From Acidobacteriota bacterium (GTDB lineage: Bacteria; Acidobacteriota; Vicinamibacteria; Vicinamibacterales; UBA823), in NCBI GenBank assembly GCA_002730525.1, contig PCAK01000035.1, positions 1 through 33,449 of the forward strand: DNA of 33,449 nt, written 5' to 3'. The notes under the pieces are model-generated. The model had not been told where the DNA came from. It searched no databases and was given only the letters and a program-made list of their open reading frames with translations. A program made the position numbers and the translations under genes. Shown here piece after piece: positions 17,019-26,161 of the stretch (positions are counted from its first letter, which is position 1; each line of letters opens with the position of its first letter).

Positions 17019-19298
17019 CTAGAATCTGAGCAGCCGTGTCAGCTTGATGACGAACGAGCGGTTCTGGAGCCGCGGGAAGCCCTCGACGCCGGTGTCACGG
17101 CCGGAGCTGTAGACGACGAACAGGTCGCTGCCCGGTAGGTACTCCCAGCGGAACCTGATGTTCGTGTCGAACACTTCGTTGGTCGAGTTGTACTGCAGCA
17201 GGGCCGCGAGGAACATCCGCGGCGAGACCGTGAAGTTGGTGCGGGCGCCGAGCAACGTCGTCGTGAACAACCCTTCGAGCAGCTCGACGTCGTTAACGGC
17301 GATCCGCGGCTCCACCGCGAATCGCGGCGTCACGACGACCCGGCCCTGATACGCGACTTCCGTCCGCGTTCCGTTGAAGAAGCTGCCGTGCAGGAGCGAG
17401 ACGCGCCCCGACACGCGGCGCTGCGCGCCGATCTCGTATTCGGTTCGGACATCTCGGAAGGCATAGCCGCCCGGCGGGAGGACGATGCCGTCGACGATCT
17501 CGAACTCCTCCTGGAGCCCTTCGAACGAGTCGGTGTACTCGACGTGCCACTTGTCGCTGTTCTCGAGCTCGAGTTCGAAACGCAGCTTGCCCTCACTGGT
17601 CTCGAGTACGCCCGTGGTATCGGTGATGTAGTCGAAGCTGCCCTGGTGGATGATCCGGCGGAGCCAGGGGACCGACCTCGGCCGCGGGCTGAAGCGGAGT
17701 TGCGCGAAGTTGCGCCGGAAGTCGTCGCGGCGCACGAAGCCGATCTCCGGGTTGAAGTCCTCATCGACGGTCAGGTGGTCGACTTCCACGCCGTATCGAT
17801 CGCCGGTGTACGCGAACCGGCCCCTGTAGCTCGAGTCGCCGCCGGTCAGGTCGGGTGTCTCGGTCCGGGCGAAGTAGCCGGTGAGGCTGAGGTTCTCGTA
17901 GAACCGGAAGTTGGCGTCTGCGCCGTAGGCCTGGTTGACGCCGGGACCGTCGGGCAGCAGGCTGCGGCGCGTGTAGATCACGCCGATGGTGCTCCGTCGG
18001 AGAAGGTCGCGCTTCAACCGCACGACCGAGAAGTTGGTCGGCAACGTATCGCCGCTCTCCGAGTCGCCGGTCTGAATGTTGAGCAGGCCGATCGAATAGG
18101 CACCGGCGCGTCCGGCTACGCGTCCACCGGCGATGATCGGTACCTCCTCGCCACCCTCCAGGCCGATCCGGCGGCTGAAGAAGAGAACCGGCGCGTCGCT
18201 CGGCCGGGCATTCCGCCTCCGAGCGGCCCCTTCCGGGTTACCGAACGCGAAGATGCCCTGGCCCTCCAGGAAGAACTCACGCTTCTCCGGAAAGAACAGG
18301 CTGAACCGGGTCAGGTTGATCTGCTGTTCGTCCGCCTCGACCTGCGCGAAGTCGGTATTGACCGTGAAGTCGGTAATGAGCGATCGCGTCAGGCCGTACT
18401 TTAGGTCGAACCCGACCTCTCCGGTCACGTCGTTCTCGGTCGCCGGAGCAGAGTCGAGGTCCGTGAGCGCGCCGGAAATCGCGTAGGGCTTGAGCTCGAG
18501 GTTTCGGCTCGTCGTCGGTGGCTCGATCCCGACGAGTGTGGCGGACGAGGAGACCTGGAGGATGCCACGGCGGCCGAGCGAGGCGGGCACCCCGCTGAGG
18601 TACGAGGTCTCGTTCTTCCACTGAACGTGCCGCGCGATGTTGATCCCCCAGGTCTGGGCGCCACCCGGCTGGTAACGGAGCGACTTGAACGGGATGACCA
18701 TCTCGACGATCCAGCCCTGGTCGAAGACGCTCGCTTTCGCGTCCCACACGGTGTTCCAGTCGATGTTGACGTTGCGTTCGTCGGTGACGAGGCTGTCGAA
18801 GAGGCCACCCAGCGGGTTCGACAGGAAGTTGATGCCGTTGCGGCCATCGTGAAAGGTGTCGAAGACGACCGCGAGCGACGCGTTGGACCACATGTTCCGG
18901 GCGTCCCGGGTCATCTCGTTGGTGACCATGCGCTCGGGATGGCTGTCCCAGCACCTGGCGGCGAGGTAGACGTTCCGATCGTCGAAGAGGATCCAGACTT
19001 CGGTCGGTTCGGTGGCCGCCGCGCCCTCGTCGGGCAGTTGCTGGACGAACCCGTCGATCGCCGGGACCTCGCTGTAGATCGGGTCGTCGAGGCGACCGTC
19101 CGCGACGATCGGCTCGGCGATTCGCACGACGCGCACGGTCAACTGGCCGGCGGCATCCTGCATCCTGACGGCCGGCGGCACCGGACCCCGGTCGGCGGGT
19201 GCGTCGCTCTGGGCCGACGCGGGCGTCGCCATGGCCAGCAGTAGTGCGATGACCGGGGTCACGCGGGTTGCCACAGAGGTAAATCCGACTACTTCCAC
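17019..19298 (-). CDS. DUF5916 outer-membrane-type protein with N-terminal CBM9-like domain (paralog 2)
   Basis: A 759-residue exported protein with a signal peptide (hydrophobic core VIALLLAMATPASAQ). A CBM9-like domain at about residues 60-240 (VADGRLDDPIYSEVPAIDGF, ILFDDRNVYLAARCWD, VEMVIPFKSLRYQPG) is followed by a DUF5916 barrel-like region (FDLKYGLTRSLITDFTVNTD, FFPEKREFFLEGQGIFAFG). Domain order matches the convergent neighbour at 14267, but it is about 130 residues shorter and clearly diverged. The start is uncertain: the GTG at 19298 has no good ribosome site, and GTGs at 19274 and 19262 also leave a usable signal. Predicted outer-membrane location; the ligand is unknown. Confidence 0.88.
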   Translation of the reverse strand: MEVVGFTSVATRVTPVIALLLAMATPASAQSDAPADRGPVPPAVRMQDAAGQLTVRVVRIAEPIVADGRLDDPIYSEVPAIDGFVQQLPDEGAAATEPTEVWILFDDRNVYLAARCWDSHPERMVTNEMTRDARNMWSNASLAVVFDTFHDGRNGINFLSNPLGGLFDSLVTDERNVNIDWNTVWDAKASVFDQGWIVEMVIPFKSLRYQPGGAQTWGINIARHVQWKNETSYLSGVPASLGRRGILQVSSSATLVGIEPPTTSRNLELKPYAISGALTDLDSAPATENDVTGEVGFDLKYGLTRSLITDFTVNTDFAQVEADEQQINLTRFSLFFPEKREFFLEGQGIFAFGNPEGAARRRNARPSDAPVLFFSRRIGLEGGEEVPIIAGGRVAGRAGAYSIGLLNIQTGDSESGDTLPTNFSVVRLKRDLLRRSTIGVIYTRRSLLPDGPGVNQAYGADANFRFYENLSLTGYFARTETPDLTGGDSSYRGRFAYTGDRYGVEVDHLTVDEDFNPEIGFVRRDDFRRNFAQLRFSPRPRSVPWLRRIIHQGSFDYITDTTGVLETSEGKLRFELELENSDKWHVEYTDSFEGLQEEFEIVDGIVLPPGGYAFRDVRTEYEIGAQRRVSGRVSLLHGSFFNGTRTEVAYQGRVVVTPRFAVEPRIAVNDVELLEGLFTTTLLGARTNFTVSPRMFLAALLQYNSTNEVFDTNIRFRWEYLPGSDLFVVYSSGRDTGVEGFPRLQNRSFVIKLTRLLRF

Positions 19299-19322
19299 GA
19301 TTGGCTGTACAAGAAAAGGCGA

Positions 19323-19368
19323 GCGGGGCAGAACGCCCCGCCCGCATGTTGATCGCCCGCGTGCGGGC
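19323..19368. terminator. Paired hairpins after the propeller-like gene
   Basis: GCGGGGC/GCCCCGC with loop AGAAC (19323-19341) and GCCCGC/GCGGGC with a very short loop (19355-19368) fill the gap between the stop of the minus-strand gene at 19369 and the start of the next minus-strand gene. They could terminate or attenuate read-through; there is no U-tract. Confidence 0.45.
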
Positions 19369-21300
19369 TCAGCGCTGGCTGGCGCTCAGACCTCTGAGCG
19401 TGTCGGCCAGGGCGTGCAACCGGGCCGCACTGCCGGGCAGGGCCGATGCGTCGCTGTCCAGTTGAGTCGCCAGCTCGTCCAGCTCGTCGAGCAGTTCACC
19501 GTCGGCCTGATCGCGCTCGATGCGGCGGAGCGCGTTATCGAGTGTCGTGAGGTGCGCCACCCGGAGGCCGTTCTGGCGGGCGAGCTGGTCGACGTAGGCC
19601 TTGGCGACCGCCGTCGTCGGCTCCCACGTGATGACACGCTGGTTCTGGGCATTGAACTCGCCCAGTTCCACCTGCTCGGCCGCGGCGATCTCGTTCGCGG
19701 AGAGGTGCTCACTCGGTGTCAGGCGGAAGACGTCGATGCCGCGCGAGATCTCGGCGCCGTAGACGTGGCCGTTGTACCAGTAGCTCGACCAGTAGCCGCC
19801 CATGATGAACTCTTCGCCGTTGATCGGGCCCCGGTCGAAGAAGGCGATCTCGACCGGGTTCGCCGAGTCGGTGAAGTCGAACACCGAGACGCCGCCCTGG
19901 TACCACGACTGGACCATGATGTCGCGTCCGGGCACCGGGATGAGCGAACCGTTGTGCGCGACGCAGTTCTCCATTTCGGTCTGCGCCCCGGGCATCTTGT
20001 AGTAGCTGCGGAAGACCAGCTTGCGGTCGACGATGTCGAAGAGCGCGTTGGCGCCCCAGCTGGGCAGGTCGGTCGCGAGGCAGCGCGGCCGGCCACCGCC
20101 GCCCCACTCGTCGGTGAAGACGATCTTGGTCCCGTCGTTGTTGAAGGTCGCCGAGTGCCAGTAGGCGAAGTTCTGGTCGACGACCTCATCAAGACGCTCG
20201 GGGTTCGCCGGGTCGGAGATGTCCAGCAGGATGCCGTTGCCCGAGCAGGCGCCCGCGGCCAGCCCCATCTCCGGATAGACCGTGATGTCGTGGCACTGGT
20301 TCGTCATCCGCGAGTTCTGCGTCCCGTCACCGTGGTCGCCGCCCTGCCAGAGACCGGAGATCGAGCCGGTCTCGGGATCGGCGAAGATCCGTGGCCGGTT
20401 GACGATGCGGGCCGTCGCCGGCGCCGACAGTGGTACCTCGATGACGTCGATGCTGAACAGTGCCGTGTCCGGTCGCTCGTCCGGATCCTGGTCCTCCTCG
20501 AGGTCGACGCAGCCGTCAAGCTCGTCGCCCGATCGGACCGAGCCGGTGCCCTGGCCGTAGAGATACAGCATGCCCGAGTCGTTCGGATCGGGCACCAGCG
20601 TGTGGGTGTGCGAGCCCCGGCAGGTCTGGATCGCCGCGACCTGCTGCGGATTCCGGATATCGCTGATGTCGAAGATCCGGATCCCACGGAACCGCTCGGC
20701 GCTCACCGGGTCCTCGACGCCGCCAGTGCCGCAGTCTAGCCGGCCGCGGGTCTGCTCGACCGACATGAACAGCAGGTTGCCGTAGACCGAGACGTCGCCC
20801 TGGCCGCCCGGACAGACGACCGAGACCAGCAGTTCCGTCGAGCGCGGGTCCTCGATGCTGTAGGTGTTGAAGCCATGGTAGTTGCCGACGAACATGTGCG
20901 TGTCGCCGAACGCCAGATCCGAGTTCGTGTAGTTGATCTGCGGCGGACGCGGTGGCGCGGGTTCCGCTTTCGCGGCGGCGGCCTCCGGTTCCGGGTGGAG
21001 GAACTCTTCGCCAAGCCGCGCATCGGGATCCGGTGCCGGCGGACGCGGCTGGCGCGGCCGGCCGGCCGGCGCCTCGGGGTCGAAGAAACCCTCGGGCTTG
21101 GCCAGGTTCACGATCAGCTCCATGTTCCGCGCGGCCTCGCCGGCATCCTGGAAGCCAGGGGCGAGACCGACGCGCGGGTCGGTCTGGCGCTGCTGGGCCA
21201 GCACGGGGGCAGCGGCGACCACGAGGGCAGCCAGCCCGAGCAGCGACAGCAGGGTGAGCCTCAGCGGGCTCCGGTGCGACGTCGTCGTTCTAGGTGTCAT
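19369..21300 (-). CDS. Secreted LVIVD-like beta-propeller protein with C-terminal helical tail
   Basis: A 643-residue exported protein. The signal peptide (about residues 1-35, ending AAPVLAQQ) is followed by a Pro/Glu/Ala-rich linker (about residues 75-120) and a long region of propeller-like repeats in the LVIVD style (IRIFDISDIRNPQQVAAIQT, ILLDISDPANPERLDEV, VSVFDFTDSANPVEIAFFD). The repeats contain His-rich turns (RGSHTHTLVPD). The last 80 residues are charged and helical (LDNALRRIERDQADGELL). No catalytic motif is recognised, so it is a surface or periplasmic binding protein of unknown ligand. The start at 21300 has GAGGA five bases upstream. It lies 53 bases after the DUF305 gene and may be co-transcribed with it. 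Confidence 0.85.
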   Translation of the reverse strand: MTPRTTTSHRSPLRLTLLSLLGLAALVVAAAPVLAQQRQTDPRVGLAPGFQDAGEAARNMELIVNLAKPEGFFDPEAPAGRPRQPRPPAPDPDARLGEEFLHPEPEAAAAKAEPAPPRPPQINYTNSDLAFGDTHMFVGNYHGFNTYSIEDPRSTELLVSVVCPGGQGDVSVYGNLLFMSVEQTRGRLDCGTGGVEDPVSAERFRGIRIFDISDIRNPQQVAAIQTCRGSHTHTLVPDPNDSGMLYLYGQGTGSVRSGDELDGCVDLEEDQDPDERPDTALFSIDVIEVPLSAPATARIVNRPRIFADPETGSISGLWQGGDHGDGTQNSRMTNQCHDITVYPEMGLAAGACSGNGILLDISDPANPERLDEVVDQNFAYWHSATFNNDGTKIVFTDEWGGGGRPRCLATDLPSWGANALFDIVDRKLVFRSYYKMPGAQTEMENCVAHNGSLIPVPGRDIMVQSWYQGGVSVFDFTDSANPVEIAFFDRGPINGEEFIMGGYWSSYWYNGHVYGAEISRGIDVFRLTPSEHLSANEIAAAEQVELGEFNAQNQRVITWEPTTAVAKAYVDQLARQNGLRVAHLTTLDNALRRIERDQADGELLDELDELATQLDSDASALPGSAARLHALADTLRGLSASQR

Positions 21301-21353
21301 GCGAGTCCTCTATTCATTCCTCTTCACTCAGTCGATAAAAACGTGCCGTCGAG

Positions 21354-22037
21354 TCAGCGGCTCTCGAGCGAGCCGCGCATCCTGCGCATCCGTGTGATCT
21401 CCATGGTCTGGTCGGCGACGACATCGGAGGCGAAGCTGAAGATCACCGATTCCTGTCCGGCACCGGCGCTGGCGAAGAGTTCCTCCACCATGATGACCGC
21501 GCCCTGGTGGTGCATGATCATGTACTCGAGGAAGAGCTTGTCGAATTCGGTGCCGCCGGCCGCCGCCAGTTCGGCCATCTGGTCGGGCGTCAGCATGCCC
21601 GGCATCAGCATGCCTTCGTGCTGATGGTGCTCGTTGCCCTGGGGCACGTCCTGGTCGCGAGCTTCCAGCCAGCCCTGCATCATCCCGATCTCGTCGGCCT
21701 GTGAGACGTCGATCCGTTCGGCCAAGAGCCGCATGCCCTGCCATTCGGTCCGCTCGTAGAGCAGTTCCGTCATCTCGAGCGCCTGCGCGTGATGACCGAT
21801 CATCCCCTGCATGAAGGCGATGTCGGGGGCGGTGGCCTCGATGCCGGAGAGATCGGTCGCGGCCGCGGCGTCGATCTCGCGCGTCGCGTCACCCGGCGCA
21901 CCGGGCTGGACCAAGGGCGGGCGCTGGTCCTGGTCATCGTCTTGGTTCTGGGCGTGTCCCGGCGGATCGCCGACGGACCACGCGGCGGCGAGGATCAGTG
22001 CGAGGATGGCGGTGCTCAGAGTGGTTGACTTCGGCAT
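21354..22037 (-). CDS. Secreted DUF305 protein (His/Met-rich four-helix type)
   Basis: A 227-residue exported protein with a signal peptide (hydrophobic residues 8-21) and two DUF305 half-repeats: FMQGMIGHHAQALEM (H82-H83) and YMIMHHQGAVIMVEELF (H176-H177). Paired histidines and many methionines (EGMLMPGML between the halves) resemble ferritin-like metal-binding bundles; copper or silver binding has been proposed for the family, but the role is unproven. The start at 22037 has AAGGGA seven bases upstream; the open frame to 22076 lacks a signal peptide at its start. It is divergent from the amidohydrolase gene and is followed by the propeller-like gene. Confidence 0.9.
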   Translation of the reverse strand: MPKSTTLSTAILALILAAAWSVGDPPGHAQNQDDDQDQRPPLVQPGAPGDATREIDAAAATDLSGIEATAPDIAFMQGMIGHHAQALEMTELLYERTEWQGMRLLAERIDVSQADEIGMMQGWLEARDQDVPQGNEHHQHEGMLMPGMLTPDQMAELAAAGGTEFDKLFLEYMIMHHQGAVIMVEELFASAGAGQESVIFSFASDVVADQTMEITRMRRMRGSLESR

Positions 22038-22146
22038 GGGTGTTTCCCTTCGTGGGGTACCTATCCGAAAGAGCATACACCGTCAGGCGGGCGGCCGTGC
22101 GCTACAATCCGCGCGTCCGTCGGAACCGTTCAGGAAAGGGGTGGAA
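22038..22146. promoter_or_regulatory. Divergent promoter region with candidate -10 (TACAAT, 22103-22108)
   Basis: The 109-base gap separates the DUF305 gene (minus) and the amidohydrolase gene (plus). A plus-strand TACAAT lies about 39 bases before the ATG at 22147. On the minus strand TATGCT (22077-22072) is a possible -10 for the DUF305 gene. Neither has a convincing -35. AAGGGG at 22136-22141 is the ribosome site for the amidohydrolase. Confidence 0.35.
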
Positions 22147-23466
22147 ATGTCGAGGCTGCTGAAGATGCTCACCTTCGCCGTCATACTCTCGCTGGCCGCC
22201 GTGCCGGCTCGCGCACAGAATCCGTATGCCCGGCCGTCGCTGGAGGTGCTGGCGGCAGCGGCCGGGGCGGACGGGATACTCCCGCAGCCGTTCATCGCGC
22301 TCACCGGCGCGAACGTCATCGACGTGCGGTCGGGGAGCGTCCTCGGCGACGTCTCCATCGTCCTGCGGGAAGGGCGCATCGTGTCGGTGGGCCCGGAGGC
22401 GCCGCCTGCGGCGGCCGACGTGATCGATCTCCGCGGGCGATATGTCACCCCGGGGTTCTTCGAGGGGCACTACCACGGGAGCAGCGTCGGCTCGGCGCAC
22501 CGCGCGCTCGTCTCCGGTGTGACCACGGCCCGGAGCGCATCGGCCGACGGTTTTTCGGACATCGCGCAGCGCGATCTCGTCACCGCCGGCTACCTCGCCG
22601 GTCCTGACATCCTCGCGGCCAGCGTCTACGTCACCCCGGAACTGGGCACGACGGACGACGTCCTGGCCGACCCGCGTCTGGCGAAGTACCTCAATCGGCC
22701 GGTGCGGGGCGAGGCCGCGGTGCGCGAGGTCGTGCGCATCAACGCGGAGCACGGTGTCGACTGGATCAAGACCCGAACCAGCGGCCTGTCGTCGCGCACG
22801 TCAGGCCCCGATGCCCTGGCCATGGCGTTCACCGTCGAGGAACTGGCCGCCATCATGGACGAGGCAGAGCGGCACGGGATCCCGGTGGCGTGTCACGCCC
22901 ACGGCATCGAGGTCGTGATCGCCGGCATCGAGGCGGGGTGCCGGAGCATCGAGCATGCCTCCTACATCAACGAGGAGGCGCTTCGGTTGATGAAGGCCCG
23001 CGGCACACTCTGGGTGCCGACCTACATCTCGGTGGTTGGGTTCGAGCTGCCCCACGACGACTACGCGACGACGATCGCCCGGCAGCGTGCCCCCCATATT
23101 CTCGAGAACCTGCAGCGGATGATCCGCCTCGGCCACGAGATGGGGATTCCGATCCTGACGGCGGTCGACACGAGCTACGGCCCCGAGAGCGTCTATCGCG
23201 TGGCGGGGGAGATCAACGCCTTCATCGACTTCGGGATGAGTCCGATCGACGCGCTCCGCGCGGCGACGATCCGATCGGCGGAGGCCTACGGGCTGGCCGA
23301 CCGCACCGGCGCGATCGAGGTGGGGCTGGAAGCCGACCTGCTCGTCTTCGACCGGAATCCGCTGGAGCAGCCGTCGGTGCTGCACAACCCGCTGGCCGTG
23401 TTGAGCAACGGCCGCGTCGGGTTGAACCGATCGGTCGGGTCGGCCAAGGTCCTGCCCGGGTACTGA
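22147..23466 (+). CDS. Secreted amidohydrolase (imidazolonepropionase/prolidase-like)
   Basis: A 439-residue metal-dependent hydrolase of the amidohydrolase superfamily, with a signal peptide (about residues 1-24, ending VPARAQN). Metal ligands in order: H108-x-H110 (FEGHYHGS), the lysine expected to be carbamylated, K208 (DWIKTR), H250 (ACHAHG), H270 (SIEHASY) and D341 (TAVDTSYG). This is the binuclear pattern of Xaa-Pro dipeptidase-like and related amidohydrolases. Composite-domain strands lie at both ends (LTGANVIDVRSG; LEADLLVFDRNPLE). The ATG at 22147 is fixed by AAGGGG five bases upstream and by the signal peptide; the frame upstream to 21811 is spurious. The natural substrate is unknown; a cyclic amide or proline dipeptide is plausible. 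It ends four bases from the convergent gene. Confidence 0.93.
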   Translation: MSRLLKMLTFAVILSLAAVPARAQNPYARPSLEVLAAAAGADGILPQPFIALTGANVIDVRSGSVLGDVSIVLREGRIVSVGPEAPPAAADVIDLRGRYVTPGFFEGHYHGSSVGSAHRALVSGVTTARSASADGFSDIAQRDLVTAGYLAGPDILAASVYVTPELGTTDDVLADPRLAKYLNRPVRGEAAVREVVRINAEHGVDWIKTRTSGLSSRTSGPDALAMAFTVEELAAIMDEAERHGIPVACHAHGIEVVIAGIEAGCRSIEHASYINEEALRLMKARGTLWVPTYISVVGFELPHDDYATTIARQRAPHILENLQRMIRLGHEMGIPILTAVDTSYGPESVYRVAGEINAFIDFGMSPIDALRAATIRSAEAYGLADRTGAIEVGLEADLLVFDRNPLEQPSVLHNPLAVLSNGRVGLNRSVGSAKVLPGY

Positions 23467-23470
23467 CGGT

Positions 23471-24424
23471 CTAGCGCGAGATCGCGAGCCGGAAGCCGAT
23501 GAACGGCCGGCGGACCCCGGGGTCACCGCCGCCGCGGATCGCTGCACGCACGTTCTGGGCCGCGTCCGCGTACGACCCACCTCGTATCACCCACAGCGCG
23601 TCAGTGGCGAGGTCCGTCGCATCGACTCCAGGTTCGTAGGGGTAGGGTCGATACGGGCTGCGGGTCCACTCCCAGACATTGCCGCTCATGTCGGCGAGTC
23701 CGTATGCGCAGTCGGGGCATTCGATGCTGCCGACCGGCACGGGCGCCTCGGTGGAATAGTTCGCGCGGCCTGGCGTCGCCTCGTTGCCCCACGGAAAGAT
23801 CCGCCCCTCCTCGCCGCGCGCGGCCTTCTCCCATTCGGCCTCAGCGGGCAGTGCGATGCGCCAGCCATCATCGAGGAGCGCCCGCAGCGGGGCCGGCGTT
23901 TCGGCCGACTCGCGCAGGGCGCCATCGAGCCAGCGGGTGTAGGCGAGGGCGTCGGGCCACGTGATGCCAGAGATCGGATGGTCCGGCGGGCCGCCCGAGC
24001 CTCGGGCGCCCAAGCCCGCGCCGGTCGCCGAGGCGAAGGCCTGAAACTGCGCGACGGTCACCTCGAATCGACCGATGTAGAAGGTCGGCAGGTCGACCAA
24101 CGCCTGCACCTGATCGGTGGACCAGCGCTCGTTCTCGAAGGCGAGCCGGTCGACGGCGGGGTCGCTCCCCATGAGAAACGGCGAGGCGGGAATCTCCACG
24201 AATCCGAGCATCGCGTCGTCAGGCAGGAACCAGGCGTCGCGGCGGAAGCCGGCCAGTTCGGGCGCTGGTTCCGCCGCCGCGCCGGGCGCGGTCGGCGTGA
24301 GTCGTCCGGACTCTCGCACCATCCACGCCGCCACGGCCAGGACGATGACCGCCATGATGGTCAGGCCGACGGTCGGGGTCGATGGCGTAGCGTGGTCGGT
24401 GGGGTTCACGCTGTCACGTTCCAT
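23471..24424 (-). CDS. Membrane-anchored SUMF1/FGE-fold protein lacking the catalytic cysteines
   Basis: A 317-residue protein with one N-terminal membrane segment (about residues 20-36), so the main domain faces the periplasm. The domain is of the formylglycine-generating-enzyme/sulfatase-modifying-factor fold (FVEIPASPFLMGSD, FYIGRFEVTVAQFQAF, RIALPAEAEWEKAARG, LADMSGNVWEWT, WVIRGGSY, FIGFRLA). In true FGEs two copper-binding cysteines follow RGGS; here the same stretch reads ADAAQNVRAAIR with no cysteine. Sulfatase activation is therefore unlikely, and no sulfatase gene is present in the window. A C-P-D-C pair (GSIECPDC) just before the DMSGNVWEW block is unusual. A structural or binding role is the safest reading. 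Confidence 0.88.
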   Translation of the reverse strand: MERDSVNPTDHATPSTPTVGLTIMAVIVLAVAAWMVRESGRLTPTAPGAAAEPAPELAGFRRDAWFLPDDAMLGFVEIPASPFLMGSDPAVDRLAFENERWSTDQVQALVDLPTFYIGRFEVTVAQFQAFASATGAGLGARGSGGPPDHPISGITWPDALAYTRWLDGALRESAETPAPLRALLDDGWRIALPAEAEWEKAARGEEGRIFPWGNEATPGRANYSTEAPVPVGSIECPDCAYGLADMSGNVWEWTRSPYRPYPYEPGVDATDLATDALWVIRGGSYADAAQNVRAAIRGGGDPGVRRPFIGFRLAISR

Positions 24425-24742
24425 GTGCGATCAGGGCGAGTACGTCCCGAAGCTCGCGACATTGTAGTCGACGCGCGACGGCGCCATCGGGGACCTCGCG
24501 AGGCTGGCCAATGCACGGCGGCCACAGGAGCGGCGCGAACCCGACCCCCGGTCGATGGGCGTTGTCTTCCGCCCGTAACCGGGCGGTCCGCACGCGGTCT
24601 GTCCGCAACCTCCTCTCCAACTGTCGTTTAGGGCAGGTGGCCGCTCTTCTCTGGCGCGTCCCGGCGGGCTTGAGCCTGTTTCCCGCCCGTTTGCGCATTT
24701 CCAGGTGAGAGCCAATCGCATCAAGGGCAGAGGAGGCCTGGG
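24425..24742. other. 318-base intergenic region with one hairpin
   Basis: No convincing gene is seen on either strand. It should hold the promoters of the divergent SUMF-fold and CDP-alcohol transferase genes. A perfect hairpin, CCGCCCG/CGGGCGG with loop TAAC (24569-24586), is the only clear structure. An ideal ribosome site, AGGAGG, lies at 24731-24736, six bases before the next start. Confidence 0.5.
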
Positions 24743-25216
24743 ATGCCGACACGGACCAACAGTGGACACGTTCGGGTACACGGGAGCTTGCTGGCGGCCG
24801 CGGAGAAGCGGGCGCTGGTCTGGATGGCGGAGCGGATGCCGGGATGGGTGAACTCCGACCATCTCACGTTGCTGGGACTCGGCGCGATGCTTGCGGCCGG
24901 CCTGCCGTTCTGGGCGGCCAGTGCCAACCCGCTGGCGCTCTGGGCCGTCGTCGCGGCGCTCGCCGTCAACTGGTTCGGTGACAGCCTCGACGGTACGCTC
25001 GCGCGGGTGCGCGATCAGCAGCGGCCGATGTACGGCTACTACGTCGATCACGTCATCGACATTGTCGGCGCGTTCTTCTTGCTCGGCGCCTGGCGCTGTC
25101 GACGAGGACCTGGCGCATCGACGACGCGGCGAGCGCTCGGAAGTGCGCTTCGTTCTCCCAGCAGAGGCGTGAGTCCTTCAGGAGCCGCAGGTAGGCTTCG
25201 TGAACGAGCGCGGTAG
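24743..25216 (+). CDS. 3'-truncated CDP-alcohol phosphatidyltransferase
   Basis: The first 115-118 residues are a normal start of a CDP-alcohol phosphatidyltransferase: a basic amphipathic N-terminus, membrane segments (about residues 42-58 and 64-78), and the complete catalytic motif D80-x2-D83-G-x2-A-R88-x9-G98-x3-D102-x3-D106. In intact enzymes this motif binds the metal and CDP-alcohol and makes phospholipid head-group bonds. After IVGAFFLLGAW the frame enters Arg/Ser-rich sequence antisense to an ECF sigma fragment, and it stops at 25216 after 157 residues. The remaining four or so membrane segments are missing, so the product is probably inactive. The start has AGGAGG six bases upstream. 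Either a genomic deletion/rearrangement or an assembly join near 25090-25105 explains the break. Confidence 0.75.
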   Translation: MPTRTNSGHVRVHGSLLAAAEKRALVWMAERMPGWVNSDHLTLLGLGAMLAAGLPFWAASANPLALWAVVAALAVNWFGDSLDGTLARVRDQQRPMYGYYVDHVIDIVGAFFLLGAWRCRRGPGASTTRRALGSALRSPSRGVSPSGAAGRLRERAR

Positions 25217-25355
25217 CTTGGAGTGAGTGCCCGGGTGCTCGTTCCGCATGTAGCGGCGGGCGACCCGCCGCCGCTCGTCGTAAACGAGCGGCATGAGATC
25301 CGCGACCGCACCGCGGTCGCCGCCGTTCGGTGGGGGCGATGGGTCGTCTGGGCTC
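25098..25355 (-). pseudogene. ECF-type sigma factor fragment, frameshifted and 3'-truncated
   Basis: On the minus strand a GTG at 25355, with GGAGGA eight bases upstream, opens a frame reading LMPLVYDERRRVARRYMRNEHPG. The sequence continues in the next frame as GHSLQATALVHEAYLRLL, then WENEAHFRALAASSMRQVLVD. Joined, these are the sigma-region-2 part of the ECF family common in Acidobacteriota and Planctomycetota. One base is missing in CCCGGG (about 25231-25235): a fourth G restores the family frame. Sigma region 4 is absent because the sequence passes directly into the 3'-truncated CDP-alcohol transferase gene, so no functional sigma factor can be made from it as written. Confidence 0.75.
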
Positions 25356-25453
25356 ACGGTCGGCGTCCTCCGACACCCTGATTGTACATGAGGGTCCGGA
25401 CGAGGCCTTCCCCCTCAGCTCGACAGGATCGACTGGCCCCCGGCTGAGCGGGT

Positions 25454-26113
<660 letters not shown>

Positions 26114-26161
26114 CGATGCTCTCCTCCTCGAATTCGCTACAGCTTCCCCGGGGAAACCGCC

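Noticed and set aside
17388-18404. Plus-strand open frame of 338 codons inside the second DUF5916 gene
   Set aside because: Antisense shadow with no domain or ribosome site.
19231-20739. Plus-strand open frame of 502 codons opposite the propeller-like gene
   Set aside because: Low-complexity Val/Asp/Arg composition and no family similarity; the minus strand carries a signal peptide and repeats.
21811-22146. N-terminal extension of the amidohydrolase to 21811
   Set aside because: It is antisense to the DUF305 gene; a ribosome site and signal peptide mark the start at 22147.
24511-24708. 65-codon plus-strand open frame in the 318-base gap
   Set aside because: Arg-rich, no domain, no ribosome site; not supported as a gene.
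25414-25448. CTCAGC...GCTGAG inverted repeat downstream of the peroxiredoxin gene as a terminator
   Set aside because: The arms are only six bases with a long loop and no U-tract, which is expected by chance.
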